Of a DNA stretch of 64,000 nt, positions 1 through 9,890 are shown piece by piece. Within the stretch, counting starts at the first letter, position 1; every line of letters starts with the position of its first letter. The stretch spans positions 18,054,941 to 18,118,940 of the forward strand of contig OY992834.1 of assembly GCA_963921425.1 (NCBI GenBank), read 5' to 3'. The stretch is from Dryas octopetala (taxonomy: Eukaryota > Streptophyta > Magnoliopsida > Rosales > Rosaceae). The translations under genes were made by a program, and so were the position numbers. The notes beneath the pieces are model-generated. The model did not search any database. It was given only the letters and a program-made list of their open reading frames with translations, and was not told the origin of the DNA.

Positions 1-345
1 GTGGGCCCTTGCCGGCGTTCCATTGTGTTCCCCTGGAGGAGAGTGAAAGTCCACGCGCGTGGGTAGTGAGAGAGCCCAGCCCAGGCTGGTGGCCATTATT
101 TCCACCCTTGGTCATCAAGGATAAAGGGGAAGAAGTGCTTACTTTGTGTAACACTCGTTGGCTTATCAGAGCAACGAGGGCTCTTACTGCATATAAAGCA
201 TGCTCCTCCTCCGGAACGTGTGGACACGCGCCGGCACCCCTCTGGCACACACCATAGGCCCGCTCTTAAACCCGACCTCCATCTTTTACAAAAAAAAAAA
301 AAAAAAATTATTATTATTTTCAAAAATTCTAGTTTTTTTCCACAA
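1..345 (+). repeat. Dispersed repeat, copy 1 (truncated by window edge)
   Basis: This stretch matches 9625-9885 closely: the same run through 'gagagtgaaagtccacgcgc', 'ggcttatcagagcaacgagg' and the closing 'aacccgacctccatctttt' is found in both, with small indels. Both copies end in an A-rich tract (about 17 A here), which suggests a retroposed sequence, but I see no coding domain and cannot assign a family. The left end lies outside the window. The short reading frames here are not convincing genes. Confidence 0.75.
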
Positions 346-366
346 TCCAATTCGCTTAAATCGACC

Positions 367-553
367 GAGGGGCACTTGATCTGTCACAACACTCTTCAAA
401 AAAACAAATTTGTTAGAAAAGGGAACATCTTTTTTAATAAACAGTCAAATTACATGCAGATGGTCAAATGCACAGAAAGAGAACAATGGTGTTGAAATCA
501 AGTCAGAAGAAATGTTATGAGGAAAGAATTCCTTTTCTTGTTATTTGGTCCAG
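367..553 (-). pseudogene. Duplicated fragment of the SUN gene (exon 2 start plus intron end)
   Basis: About 185 bp match 10908-11100, which is the acceptor end of the SUN gene intron and the first 25 or so bases of its second exon (minus strand). Shared strings include 'gcacttgatctgtca', 'acaaatttgttagaaaaggg' and 'tcaagtcagaagaaatgtta'. The splice acceptor region differs (bases missing around 'ataagcaacactctg'), and the rest of the exon is absent, so this is a dead fragment. It follows directly on the dispersed repeat, whereas at the SUN locus about 1 kb separates the two. Confidence 0.8.
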
Positions 554-555
554 AT

Positions 556-1710
556 CCAATAACTTCTTTGCCTTTTCCTCAACGTGCAAAACAAGCAAGG
601 AAAGAGAAGAACATGGTAAAGACCTTTTGATCTTAGAGATTATGTGAATTTGATCTGTGGAGATGAGGTAAAGAAGGGAGCATATGGAAGCAATTTCCTA
701 TCTTTTATTGAGATCATTTTATTTTCAGAAAAAGAGCTTTCTTTTATAATTAATTTATGTGAGCTATTTGTTGCCATATACATTATTCTTCTCACATAAA
801 CATGAGTGAAAAGTTATGACTAGCCAGAAAATCTGTGTGCTTCATTGTGAGTGTATGTCTTGGTGAGATTTTGGAGTTAAAACTAATTCTTACATGTTTA
901 CTTGGATATTGAAGTTCTGCATTAACTCATGACTATTTCACACTACATTTGAGCATGATTGATATGAAGTTCACGTGATTAAGAGTTCTTATGGACCTGT
1001 TTTAATGCTTTTTGAACCTTTGATACTCTAATGCTGCACTTTAGTTCTCTGAGGTAATTATTGGAAGGTTTAGGACTTTTTATGGTTTATTCTTGGGGTG
1101 TTTGTGTTTTTAATTTCTGTTTTTATTTTGTTTTGTTGCTTGAGGACAAGCAAAGTTCAAGTTTGGGGGTATTTGATCTGACCATTATTTCATATATTTT
1201 TATACTCTTATACTGGTGCAAAGTGTTGCATCGTAATGCAAATAAAAAGTTCAAATTTTTGCGATTCAAATAACTATTGTCGCACAATAATAATCATTAT
1301 CACTACTTGCTAGTAATAATTGCTGAGTTCTCGGTAAATAGTATTAAGTGCTTGGTGGATGGTACCAACTACCGAGTGTTCAATAAAAGTATCAAGCGCT
1401 CGACTCACTAAAGTGTACCAGCATATCCCCATGTTTTTGTAAGTGGGCTGACCGATCATGATTTTTTTCGTTTTGGACTTACAAAAAAAAATCTCTTTTT
1501 TAAATATTATTTTTTTAAAAAAATTAATTACATCAAATAAATAAATCGTGATCGGTCCTTTGTACATGTTAGTGTTGTGCTTCGTTTTAAGTTCAGTAAG
1601 TTTTTGATTCGACTAGCATGAAGGCAATAAAGGCAAAGAGGAATAAATAAATAGTAATAAATAAACGATAAATTTGATTAGTATCAGTTAAAAGGTTGTA
1701 CACTACATGA
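556..1710. other. Gene-free stretch with a possible LTR-retroelement remnant
   Basis: No gene is supported. The stretch around 1140-1180, reading 'gaggacaagcaaagttcaag' followed by 'tttgggggtatttgat', resembles the 3' internal region of plant Ty3-type elements (recognised from memory only). A 17-base match, 'ttatactggtgcaaagt', to the SUN intron (11137) reappears at 1205, so 556-1204 may be an insertion into the duplicated SUN fragment. At 1448-1466 and 1540-1558 lies an imperfect inverted repeat ('gaccgatcatgattttt' against its complement). Confidence 0.35.
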
Positions 1711-2155
1711 TATATTATAATGGACAATATTTGGGTCACTCACAGGGGGTATTTCAAGTCACCCTATCTTTTCAAATTTCGATTTCGGCAATGTCGGTGT
1801 ATGATCGGAATCATTCACTTTTTAGATAACCAATTAAAGATAATTTATGTAAAAAATCAAATCAATCGGAAATCGTTTGATTATATAACTGTTGTCAATT
1901 AAGTAGAAAAAATTGATGGTTTTTAATTAAAAAGTGATTTTTTGACTAAACCGTTGATTTTTTCTATTTAATCAGCAACAGTTATATAACCAAACGATTT
2001 CTAATTGAGTTGATTTTTTATAGAAATGATTTATAATATGTGATCTAAAAAGTGAACGATTACGATTATGCGCCGACATTACCGAAATTACGATTTAGAG
2101 GAAGGGGCGACCTTGGGGTACCCGGGTGATCCAAGTAGTGTCCTATTATAATATT
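1711..2155. mobile_element. Fold-back MITE (about 445 bp), copy 1 of a family
   Basis: The two halves are nearly perfect inverted complements around a centre near 1925: 'atattataatgg' at the left end answers 'cctattataatatt' at the right, and the internal 'cactttttagat', 'aaatcgtttgattatataac' and 'aaaaaattgatgg' blocks are mirrored. It encodes no protein. The inner arms match the second family member at 50331-50716, including 'ttctaattgagttgattttt' against 'tctaatttggttgatttttt'. I could not define a target duplication for this copy. Confidence 0.75.
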
Positions 2156-2886
2156 CTAAATAACATTGCTCTTGCAAGATTGATTATACCTTCAGGCTTC
2201 AAGGCATATTTTTCTTTGTTTATTTAATTAAAAATGAGCTCCTTGTAGGTATTTTCTTTTTCTTTGTTTAATTTTTTCATTAAGTTCTTGGAATGGTTAC
2301 AAATTAAATCGACAATATTCCTTAATTGGCTAACATTTTTATAATTATCTAGTTAAGTTCCTAAATTATCTTTACCAATGACTGGTGGTCGTTATGTTTG
2401 CATTTTACCTGTCTATTTTTTGTTATAAGATTTGTATTTCTAAAAGCCCATTCATCAAGATTTTTCAAAGACGATGGATGATGAATATAAATTGTATAAA
2501 AAAAAACAGTAAGTATAATGTATATCTTGTAAGATGGATACATTATCTTGGTCTGTAAAGGTGAATTATGTTGCATCATGATTAAAATGTATCTGCAAAG
2601 ACATACATTATCATTATACAAAATAAATAAATTATGTATACGTGAGAGATTCATATTCTCTACTTATTTCTATTTGACTTTTAATTTAGTAATATAATTA
2701 TTATTTCAAAGCAAGGAGAAAAGGAGAGATTTAAAGAAAAAAACTAAGTAGAAGAGAAAATTGATTCGTAACACTTTTGAGTATAAATGAAATTATATAA
2801 ATTATTAGATATATATCATAAGGTTAGATGATGATGTTTTTTCCTTTCTCCATCCATTTCATTAGAATACAAAGTCAAAGCCTTTG
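2156..2886. other. AT-rich intergenic DNA
   Basis: I see no gene, RNA or clear repeat here. The short reading frames on the minus strand (about 2361-2654) have biased AT-rich composition and no recognisable domain. Confidence 0.6.
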
Positions 2887-3315
2887 GAGTCCGTTTGGTT
2901 CGTGAAATTGATTTTTTAGGAAATCCATTCCTATGCCTTTTGCAGGAGAAAGGAAATGTAAGATTTATATTCCCCCGTTTGGTAATATTGGGACCAATAA
3001 TATTTTTTTTCATTTCCATTCTCTTTTTGGTTTGTGCAGGAATAGGAAATAAATTTGGTCTAGTTTTTCAATTGTACCTTTATTTATTAAACAAAAGCAA
3101 TATTTTTTTAATTAATTTAATAAAATATTAGGAATATTTTAGTCAACAAAATAAGGGGGAAAACAAAACTTAAGCTCCAACAGGGTTTCATTTCCCCCCC
3201 CCCCCCCCAATAAGGGAAATTATTTCCCTTGAGCTTCCATATACTTACCAAACATACAAATAAAATTAATTTTTCATTTTTAAATCTCCAAAATTTGAAC
3301 CAAACAAGTCCTAAG
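2887..3315. mobile_element. MITE-like element with terminal inverted repeats
   Basis: The left end, 'gagtccgtttggttcg', is the near complement of the right end, 'gaaccaaacaagtcctaa', giving an inverted repeat of about 16 bp. The body is AT-rich and non-coding and contains a run of about 17 C (3196-3208). The flanks show only a degenerate possible 8-bp duplication ('gcctttgg' against 'gagtttgg'), so the superfamily (hAT or Mutator type) is open. The Harbinger transposon lies about 20 bp downstream. Confidence 0.55.
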
Positions 3316-3361
3316 AGTTTGGACCAAACCACTGCTTAGGCCTACCACAGTGCATCTGAAA

Positions 3362-3510
3362 ATGTTACCCAAAAACCCATTTTGGGTAACAAATGGGTAA
3401 CAACTCCCCACAATGGGCCGGAATTTGTTACCTATATTCCCTTGTGGCCCAATGTGTTATCTATATTTGGATAACAGTGTAACCCATTTTTTTTGTTACC
3501 CAAAATTGTG
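3362..3510. promoter_or_regulatory. Left subterminal motif array of the Harbinger element
   Basis: Words of the form GTTACCC or GGGTAAC (and variants GTTACC, GTTATC, GATAAC, GTAACCC) occur about eight times in both orientations within 150 bp, starting as a palindrome 'gttacccaaaaacccatttt' followed by 'gggtaac'. In Harbinger elements subterminal repeats are thought to bind the Myb-like protein and transposase; that role here is inferred. Confidence 0.6.
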
Positions 3511-3939
3511 ATGGCCCACCATTCAAAGACTTGCAGGAGGAGACTGACACCAAAGCTGCAATGAATTCTTCTATTTGAATGTGATGGCCAGCACGTGAAG
3601 ATCAATTAAATGGAATGATTAATTGACATGATTGAGCTGTTTTTGAAACTGCTGACCGGTCCTTGAATCCAACGGCCCAGATCACATAGCCGTTGGATAT
3701 CAAGGGCCTAGATCACTCCCATACTTTTTTTTTTTTAAATATTACTAAATTAATTGTAAAATCCATAAAATACTCGAAAAAATTTTAAAAAATTTCAGAA
3801 AAAATTTCTAAAAATCTACCACACCCCCAACGGCTATATTCTCAAAGATTATATATATACTACACAAGATCCATGATTTTTTCATCACAAACATCAATCT
3901 TTCATACCACATTTACAAAAAAAATAAAAATTCTTTATC

Positions 3940-4810
3940 ATGGCTCCTAGAGGATGTTCTTGGGCACAAGGTGAAGATCAAGCCCTAGTGAAGGCTTGGC
4001 TAGAGAAGTCTCCCGACGGTTGTCTTGGTGCAAATATAAGAAAAAAAGTGCTTTGGAGTGACATTTACGCAATCTTCAAGCGTAACTTGGGGGGTGAAAC
4101 CATGCGTTCGATTGGCGGCGCTAAATCACGATGGGTTGATATAGCACGGGATTGCACCAAGTTTTATGCTTCGTTGATGGAGGCGGAGCGAATGCGCGGA
4201 AGCGGTGCAAATGATGCCAACGTGGTAAGTTTTTATTTATTTATTATTGGTATGATATTTAATTTTATGATTGTTTATTTATTAAGGAAATTTATTTAAT
4301 TTTACGATTGTTTATATATCAAGACAATTTATTTAATTTGAAGATGTTTATTTATCAAGGCAATTTAATCTAATTTTACGATAATTTATTATCAAGGCAA
4401 TTTATTTAATTTGAAGATTGCTTATTTATCAAGACAATTTTATTTAATTTTACGATTGTTTATTTATCAAGGCAATTTATTTAATTTTATTGTTGTAGTT
4501 TGCGAACGCACTTGGGAGTTTTGAAGGCAAGACTGGATCCAAGTTTGGTTTCTTACATGTTTGGGACCTATTAAAAGAAAGTGCAAAGTATGCCGCGGCG
4601 AATACCCCGGCCCAGTTGAGTGAACCAGAGACCCTCGCCTCTGACGATTTCGACACTCCCGAGAGTGACAATAATGTATGTCCGACCATCCGAATTAGTG
4701 ATGACGAACACCCACCACCATTTCAACCAATCGGTCCCTCGCGGCCAAGGCCACCAGGAAGAATGAGGCCCAACGGATGTATTGGGAGCAAAAACAAGCT
4801 GAAGTCATAG
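3940..4810 (+). CDS. Harbinger Myb/SANT-like DNA-binding protein (one intron, likely frameshifted near its end)
   Basis: Exons 3940-4224 and 4499-4810, joined across a GT-AG intron (gtaagt...ttgtag), give about 198 codons. The N-terminal part holds a Myb/SANT-like trihelix pattern (SWAQGEDQALVKAWLEKS near residues 7-24; WVDIARDCTKFYASL near 65-79) typical of the partner gene of plant Harbinger transposases, which is thought to bind the element ends and bring in the transposase. After GPSRPRPPGR (about codon 180) the natural continuation EAQRMYWEQKQAEVIAM lies in another frame and runs to a stop at 4918-4920. One base therefore appears lost near 4763; a sequencing error or tiny intron is possible. 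A TATA-like 'tatatatacta' lies at 3850. Confidence 0.8.
4268..4490 (+). repeat. Minisatellite inside the Myb-like gene intron
   Basis: About six imperfect copies of a roughly 40-bp unit built on 'ttatttatcaaggcaattta' and 'tttaattttacgattg' fill nearly the whole intron. It is visible by eye and AT-rich; no function is implied. Confidence 0.7.
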
Positions 4811-5099
4811 CAATGAGGCAGATGCGCACTAACCAAAGCTCGGAGTACACTCCATCTGGATACTACCCAGATCTTTCTAACCTCAATCAGTCAAATCCGG
4901 GGTACCCCCCTAATAATTAGAATTTGACTTTGAATTATGTTTGATCTTTAATGTTATGTGTCGACTTAGGATTATGTTTGCATTTTAAGTATCCATGAAC
5001 TAGGTTTGTATTTCACGTATTTCAAGTTTGAATTTCTTGTTATATGGCATGTTTGAGTTGGTCACCCAACATTATATTCCCTCTATTATTGCATAAGAT

Positions 5100-5215
5100 G
5101 AATGATAAGACAATTGATAAGACGAATGCATGATACCAATTGCCCTGACGATTGATAAGACAAATGCATACTACCTTTATTCATACAACAATTGATGGGA
5201 CGAATGCATGATACC
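5100..5215 (+). repeat. Short direct repeats upstream of the transposase
   Basis: Three copies of a unit close to 'caattgataagacgaatgca' occur at about 5108, 5149 and 5188, just ahead of the transposase promoter (TATA-like 'tttataaatacta' near 5259). Confidence 0.55.
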
Positions 5216-5333
5216 ATGACGTTTGCATATGACAAGACTACACCATCATGCGGCTTATTTATAAATACTACTATATTTACCAAGTTCCATTCACTCTATT
5301 TTCAGGATAATATCTCTATCCATTAACACAAAG

Positions 5334-6686
5334 ATGAATCCTTTGTACGTGCATTCATCCTCCTCTTCATCTTCGAACTCTGATAGTTCATGGGATAGGG
5401 AAGAGGATGAGAGAGAAAGGGTGGGGCAATTGATTATGTCCATGGGTCATAATGTCGTCGCCGGACGTCCAAGACATGGTGGTACATCTTCACATCGTCG
5501 TTACACACACCGAAATAGGGAAGATGCGCACGAACGTCTCATGGAGGCATACTTCATTCCAGCACCAATCGAGGACACCGTGACGTTTCGGAGGCGATAC
5601 CGCATGCACCAACCCCTATTCAATAGGATTCTCGAAGATGTTTGCCGCCATGATGAATATTTTCAAGCAAGACCTGACGCCCTCGGTAGAGTGGGTTGTA
5701 CGCCTCATCAAAAGATTACTGCGGCTCTGCGAGTGATGGCATATGGCATGCCGTTTGATTTGGTCTCAGAGATGCTGACCGTTAGCCAATCCACCATACG
5801 ACAATCATTTTCTAAATTCATAAGAGCCATCTCAGATATCTACGGGGCCGAGTATCTCCGGAGGCCTACTGCTACCGATATGAGAAAACTTTTACGGAAA
5901 GGGAGTCGGAGAGGATTTCCAGGTATGATTGGTAGCTTGGATTGCATGCATTGGGTATGGCAAAATTGCCCTATGGCCGAGCAAGCTCATTATCGTGGGC
6001 ATTATCATGTCCCTACTATTATACTTGAAGCCGTTGCATCGTATGACACGTGGATATGGCATGCAAATTTTGGTATACCTGGGTCGAATAATGACATCAC
6101 CGTGCTGGATTGTTCCCATCTCTTTGATGAGGTGATTTCTGGTCGGAACCACAGAGTGAGATTCACTGTGAATGGGGTAGATTACACACTCCCATACTAT
6201 CTTGCCGACGGGATCTACCCTCAATGGTCAACTCTTATTACTTCATTGCATAGTCCTATTCTTCCTCACCACAAGTTGTTTGCTGCTCGACAAGAGGGAT
6301 ACCGAAAGGATGTGGAAAGAGCATTTGGGATTCTAAAAGCCCGGTGGCAGATAATAAAACGCCCTGCTCGTTATTGGCGTCCGATTGACCTAGGGTATAT
6401 CATGAAGGCATGCATAATATTACACAATATGATCGTGGAGGATGAGCGCCCTGGGGATGACTGTACGGATGACCCAATAGACCCAGAAGTGAGCACTAGA
6501 AGGGCAGAACAAGAATATGAAGGTGTAGAACCATGTCCGACCGGTGTCGCTCCATCATCATTACCTGAGATGAATGCTCGTCGAACTTTGCTTAGGGCCC
6601 GAAATGTCAACGAATCCCTAAAATCCAATTTGATTACACATATTTGGATCCGAGAAGGGAACCCACCACTTGCACCAACACATTGA
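5334..6686 (+). CDS. PIF/Harbinger DDE transposase
   Basis: A single open frame of 450 codons, about the usual length. It has a Ser/acidic N-terminus (residues 8-28), an HTH-like segment (about 122-165, HQKITAALRVMAYGM, then VSQSTIRQSFSKF) and the DDE_4/HARBI catalytic fold. The conserved blocks are GMIGSLDCMHWVWQNCP (Asp203), GIPGSNNDITVL (Asp254), YYLADGIYPQW (Asp292) and KDVERAFGILKARW (Glu328), so the acidic catalytic set is present. It cuts and inserts the element at TTA sites, presumably together with the Myb-like protein encoded upstream. The start at 5334 is the first Met after a TATA-like box at about 5259. No break is seen, so it may be functional. It is the only long frame in the element and the best-supported gene here. 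Confidence 0.95.
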   Translation: MNPLYVHSSSSSSSNSDSSWDREEDERERVGQLIMSMGHNVVAGRPRHGGTSSHRRYTHRNREDAHERLMEAYFIPAPIEDTVTFRRRYRMHQPLFNRILEDVCRHDEYFQARPDALGRVGCTPHQKITAALRVMAYGMPFDLVSEMLTVSQSTIRQSFSKFIRAISDIYGAEYLRRPTATDMRKLLRKGSRRGFPGMIGSLDCMHWVWQNCPMAEQAHYRGHYHVPTIILEAVASYDTWIWHANFGIPGSNNDITVLDCSHLFDEVISGRNHRVRFTVNGVDYTLPYYLADGIYPQWSTLITSLHSPILPHHKLFAARQEGYRKDVERAFGILKARWQIIKRPARYWRPIDLGYIMKACIILHNMIVEDERPGDDCTDDPIDPEVSTRRAEQEYEGVEPCPTGVAPSSLPEMNARRTLLRARNVNESLKSNLITHIWIREGNPPLAPTH

Positions 6687-7049
6687 GATCAGAATCATGA
6701 TTCATCAATGTTGTTCTCATTATCATATGTTAGGTTTATCTTCGTATGTTAGGTTAATCTTTGTTGTTTATCTTCGAAGTTTTTTTCCTGTCTTTGTGTT
6801 TGCCGTTTAAGTGTGTTTGTATTTGTCGGTTGCAGTTTGTGAAATGAAATAAAGACATTGATTTCTCTTAGCTGACTTGACATGACACAACCATCACATG
6901 CTTGCAAAATAATTCACTCAACCAATGACAAGACCATACACTTACTCCAAACACTCCATTTCATGCACAACACTGTTGCTTCACATGTGAGATTCGAGTA
7001 TCTGTGAATCCATCAGGGAATCCAATGGGCAAGTTATCATGCTTTTTTC

Positions 7050-7060
7050 CCCTATAAATA
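7050..7060 (+). promoter_or_regulatory. TATA box of the Cys-rich gene
   Basis: 'cctataaatacc' lies about 55 bp before the ATG at 7110, a normal plant distance once a short leader is allowed. Confidence 0.5.
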
Positions 7061-7109
7061 CCAAGGTTTAACTAGTAGGCCAACACATCCACATAACTAT
7101 CGTTTAGAA

Positions 7110-7580
7110 ATGGCTTCCTCCTCTAAGCAAGGTGTCGGTGAGAGCTCTAAGCAGGGCATTGGTGAGAGCTGTAAGCAAGGTGCTGGTGAGAGCTCCAAGC
7201 AAGGTGCTGGTGAGAGCTCCAAGCAACAGTGCGATCAAAGCTTGTGTAAGTGCCTCCCTAACTGTGCTGCTCCATTGTGCGATTATTGTTTAATTATGGA
7301 GCGTGCAAAAGAACCAGACTGGAGGTTCTGCAAGTGTTCGGATGATATTTTGGTCCCTTTGTGTGAATTTTGCATGAGATTGGAGCTCAAGGATTTGGCC
7401 AATCACCCAAATCTTCGCCACCAATGGTTGAACCACCTGCCAGAGCCCAAACCACCTGTGCCATGCACCTGTGGGAAAAACCCTCCCGTTCAACCATGTG
7501 ACGAGTGTGAAACCGAACAGAAGATCTCAGATTGGTATAATTACGTGGGTGTCAATTCTTCGTCATCGGACTCCGAATAA
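7110..7580 (+). CDS. Unrecognised Cys-rich protein carried by the Harbinger element
   Basis: An intronless frame of 156 codons with its own TATA-like 'ctataaata' at 7051, lying between the transposase and the right end of the transposon. Residues 3-40 are an 8-residue repeat (GESSKQGA type, four to five copies). Residues 45-135 hold three copies of a Cys pattern: CKCLPNCAAPLCDYC, CKCSDDILVPLCEFC and CTCGKNPPVQPCDEC, that is C-x-C-x8/9-P-x0/1-C-x2-C, which looks like three zinc-binding knuckles. The end is acidic and Ser-rich (SSSSDSE). I do not know this family. It could be an accessory gene of this Harbinger lineage or a captured host gene. The regular Cys spacing argues for a real protein; its role is unknown. 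Confidence 0.7.
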   Translation: MASSSKQGVGESSKQGIGESCKQGAGESSKQGAGESSKQQCDQSLCKCLPNCAAPLCDYCLIMERAKEPDWRFCKCSDDILVPLCEFCMRLELKDLANHPNLRHQWLNHLPEPKPPVPCTCGKNPPVQPCDECETEQKISDWYNYVGVNSSSSDSE

Positions 7581-7861
7581 GAACTTCGCTTTATTTTCTG
7601 TTATGTTGAATGCAGTTGTTGTTGTTGTTTTTTCTTTTAATTATCATGTTGTTCTTGTTGTTTATGGTTGTTGAAGTTCCGATGTTGTACGGTTTATGTT
7701 TTCTAATTTATGAAGTTTCCGTATTTTAAATATATTCAATATTGACCTTATTTTAAAAATCTCATTAAAATAAGACCAATGGTATAATTTTTATAATTAT
7801 TTCAGTTTTAAATTATAAATTAAACATTACTTAATCAATATTAGCCATATTTTAAATATGT

Positions 7862-7984
7862 ATAAAATACTGTTACTCAAAATGGGTCACAACACCATTA
7901 CTGTGAGAAATGGGTAACAGCACTATTTGTGACCCAAAATGGGTTTTGGGTAACAAAATTTGGATATCCCCATTGTGGAAGGCC
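7862..7984. promoter_or_regulatory. Right subterminal motif array and right inverted end
   Basis: The right end repeats the words of the left end: 'gttactcaaaatgggtcac', 'gggtaacag' and 'gacccaaaatgggttttggg' followed by 'taac'. It is the inverted counterpart of 3339-3420. The matching motif sets at both ends support a common protein-binding role. Confidence 0.6.
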
Positions 7985-8267
7985 TTACAGGTGCATTACG
8001 AAATTTTCAATCATGTAATTATGAATTTAAGACCAACTTTCCATATCAACCGGAAAGGTGCAAATTTTTGGAAGAAAGGAACCAGTCAACGGAGAGTCCC
8101 TGGTCCCAAGCATTGAAATATTAGCTCATTAGATATTATATTCATTATCATATGCTTTACTTTTGGTCTGAGAGCGAAGCTAAAGCATACAACAAATATG
8201 GGCATTTGATAGTACCAAAAAACATGTCGAAATTTGACTTGTTTAAATACAATAATGCTCATGGCGA

Positions 8268-8480
8268 AAAAAATAATAATAATAATGCTAGGGATCCAAC
8301 TTATTTTTCTAATTTTTCTTTTTTATTTTATGTGTCATTATTTTACTGGATAATATATTTTCTTTCTTTTTTTTAAGTTTTATTTTTGAATTTTTAATGT
8401 TCAATATATAAATATCATGTAAATTAGAATATGTGACACTATTGTTTTAAATAAAGTATAGAATCCCTGGAACAAAGGAA
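8268..8480. mobile_element. Small MITE, copy 1
   Basis: The block shares 'tgtgtcattattttactgga', the following T-rich run and 'atgtaaattagaatatg' with 46300-46480 ('tgtgtcattactttactgga', 'atgtaagatagtatg'). The left end, 'tgctagggatcc', and right end, 'gaatccctgg', form a short inverted repeat. It has no coding content. Confidence 0.5.
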
Positions 8481-9104
8481 GAGCAATTTCCTTGAGGCTG
8501 GCAAAGGGACAACATGTTTGGGAATTAACCCTTTTGTGCTTCAAACTTGAAGCTACACTCTCCCCCATTCTCAATGAATCTCGTGCATAAGTCATTACAA
8601 AGTTTGTCTATGGGTGTTGGCTTTAGGGATGGCAACGGGATGAGACGGGCTGTGTTAGTCATTCTCATGAGAATAAACAATATACCTTGGAGCTCTCTCA
8701 TCTATTTCTCACAAATTCTTTTATTTTTTTAACACGTTATCAGCATGATAATTTCGGTATAATTTATATATATATATTTTTTTTGCTTCTTTAATCATAG
8801 TAGCACTTTTATGTTATCATACATACAAGTTGATGACAACAATTGAGAGACTTTTATTATTATTGAGGATCCTATGTGCTCAAATCCAATACTTTTATTT
8901 CTTTTTCGTTTCTTTAGTTTATGCTACTACATAATATTGCTAAATTGGTTGCTCAAATGAAAGGTAAAGTGGTTTTATTATTAGTGTTTTCGAAAATTCG
9001 AGACCTAAATCCTAAGTCATAAGTTTCAAAACTCTAATTCTAAACCCTAAATCAAATCAAGGGTAACATTGTAATGATACTAATGTAATAAGAACCATAT
9101 TTAA
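8481..9104. other. Intergenic DNA without a supported gene
   Basis: AT-rich. At 8624-8655 the string 'tagggatggcaacgggatga' looks like one end of a hAT element, but no partner end is seen, so it is at most a remnant. Confidence 0.5.
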
Positions 9105-9210
9105 TTATGTCCATGAGATTTAGCTCAAGTGGGATTGGGAAGGATGAACTGAAAGTTTAGGTCTTAAGTTCGAGTCTTGAAATAGAAAACAAAAATATGA
9201 ATTACGTTTA
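9105..9210 (+). repeat. tRNA-derived SINE-like sequence
   Basis: 'gatttagctcaagtggg' (box A-like) is followed about 35 bp later by 'ttaagttcgagtctt' (box B-like, GTTCGAGTC). This is the layout of an RNA polymerase III promoter in plant SINEs. There is no clear A tail or target duplication, so it may be truncated. Confidence 0.4.
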
Positions 9211-9458
9211 TGGATTGATGGGATGGTTGTAATCAATCTTGATCCATATGTAGCCTCCAAATTCATATTAAAAAGTTAGATAATTGAAATTAACCTAGAA
9301 ATTAATGAAACAAATATCAGTTAGAATTAGCCTCACAAATATCCACGTAAATTTAAAATATTCTTTGGCTGTGAAGTGTGAAACACTGAAACCCATCGAT
9401 ACCAACGTGTGAAATATTTAGACATCTCATTCTCATTCCCATTTGGAGTGAGTCCCAG

Positions 9459-9890
9459 TGTCCCACATCGAAATAATATGCTCAAGTTTGGTCATTAATA
9501 TACTGGACTACAATGAAATGGAGTGCCGAGCCCAGTCACGTAGGCTTGTGACCCAAGTGGGGGCAATAAAGGTGTAACGGGGAAGGCCCAAGACGGACAA
9601 CCTGGGCACGTGCCATTGGGGCAAGTGGGCCCTTGCCGGCATGCCGTTCCTCTGGAGGAGAGTGAAAGTCCACGCGCGTGGGTAGTCGGCCATAGTTTCC
9701 ACCACCCTTGGTTATCAAGGATAAAGGGTTACTTGTTGAAACAACATGTTGGCTTATCAGAGCAACGAGGGCTCTTACTACATATAGCATCTCCTCCTCC
9801 GGAACGGGTGTACACGCGCCGGCACCCCTCTGGCACAACCGTCTTAAACCCGACCTCCATCTTTTTCAAAAAAATAAAAAATCGTTAATT
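9459..9890 (+). repeat. Dispersed repeat, copy 2
   Basis: Positions 9625-9885 match copy 1 at the window start. Upstream the repeat continues through 'tgtcccacatcgaaataata', a string common at starts of plant LTR or TRIM sequences, so the whole unit may be about 430 bp. It ends in an A-rich tract near 9868-9890. The family is undetermined. It sits about 740 bp beyond the stop codon of the SUN gene. Confidence 0.6.

Larger units (their letters stand above)
3339..7984 (+). mobile_element. PIF/Harbinger transposon, complete ends, three genes
   Basis: The left end, GGCCTACCACAGTG, is the inverted counterpart of the right end, CATTGTGGAAGGCC, and both are flanked by the 3-bp duplication TTA (3336-3338 and 7985-7987), the hallmark of PIF/Harbinger insertion. 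The 4646-bp element carries, all on the plus strand, a Myb/SANT-like gene (3940), the DDE transposase (5334) and a Cys-rich gene of unknown role (7110). The ends are rich in GTTACCC/GGGTAAC words. The transposase frame is open; the Myb-like gene shows one likely frameshift, so activity is uncertain. The neat ends and TTA duplication suggest a fairly recent insertion. Confidence 0.93.

Noticed and set aside
5892-6628. Minus-strand and second plus-strand frames inside the transposase
   Set aside because: Shadows of the transposase gene with no domain of their own.
8624-8660. hAT-like end 'tagggatggcaacggg'
   Set aside because: No matching second end or target duplication found; too short to call an element.
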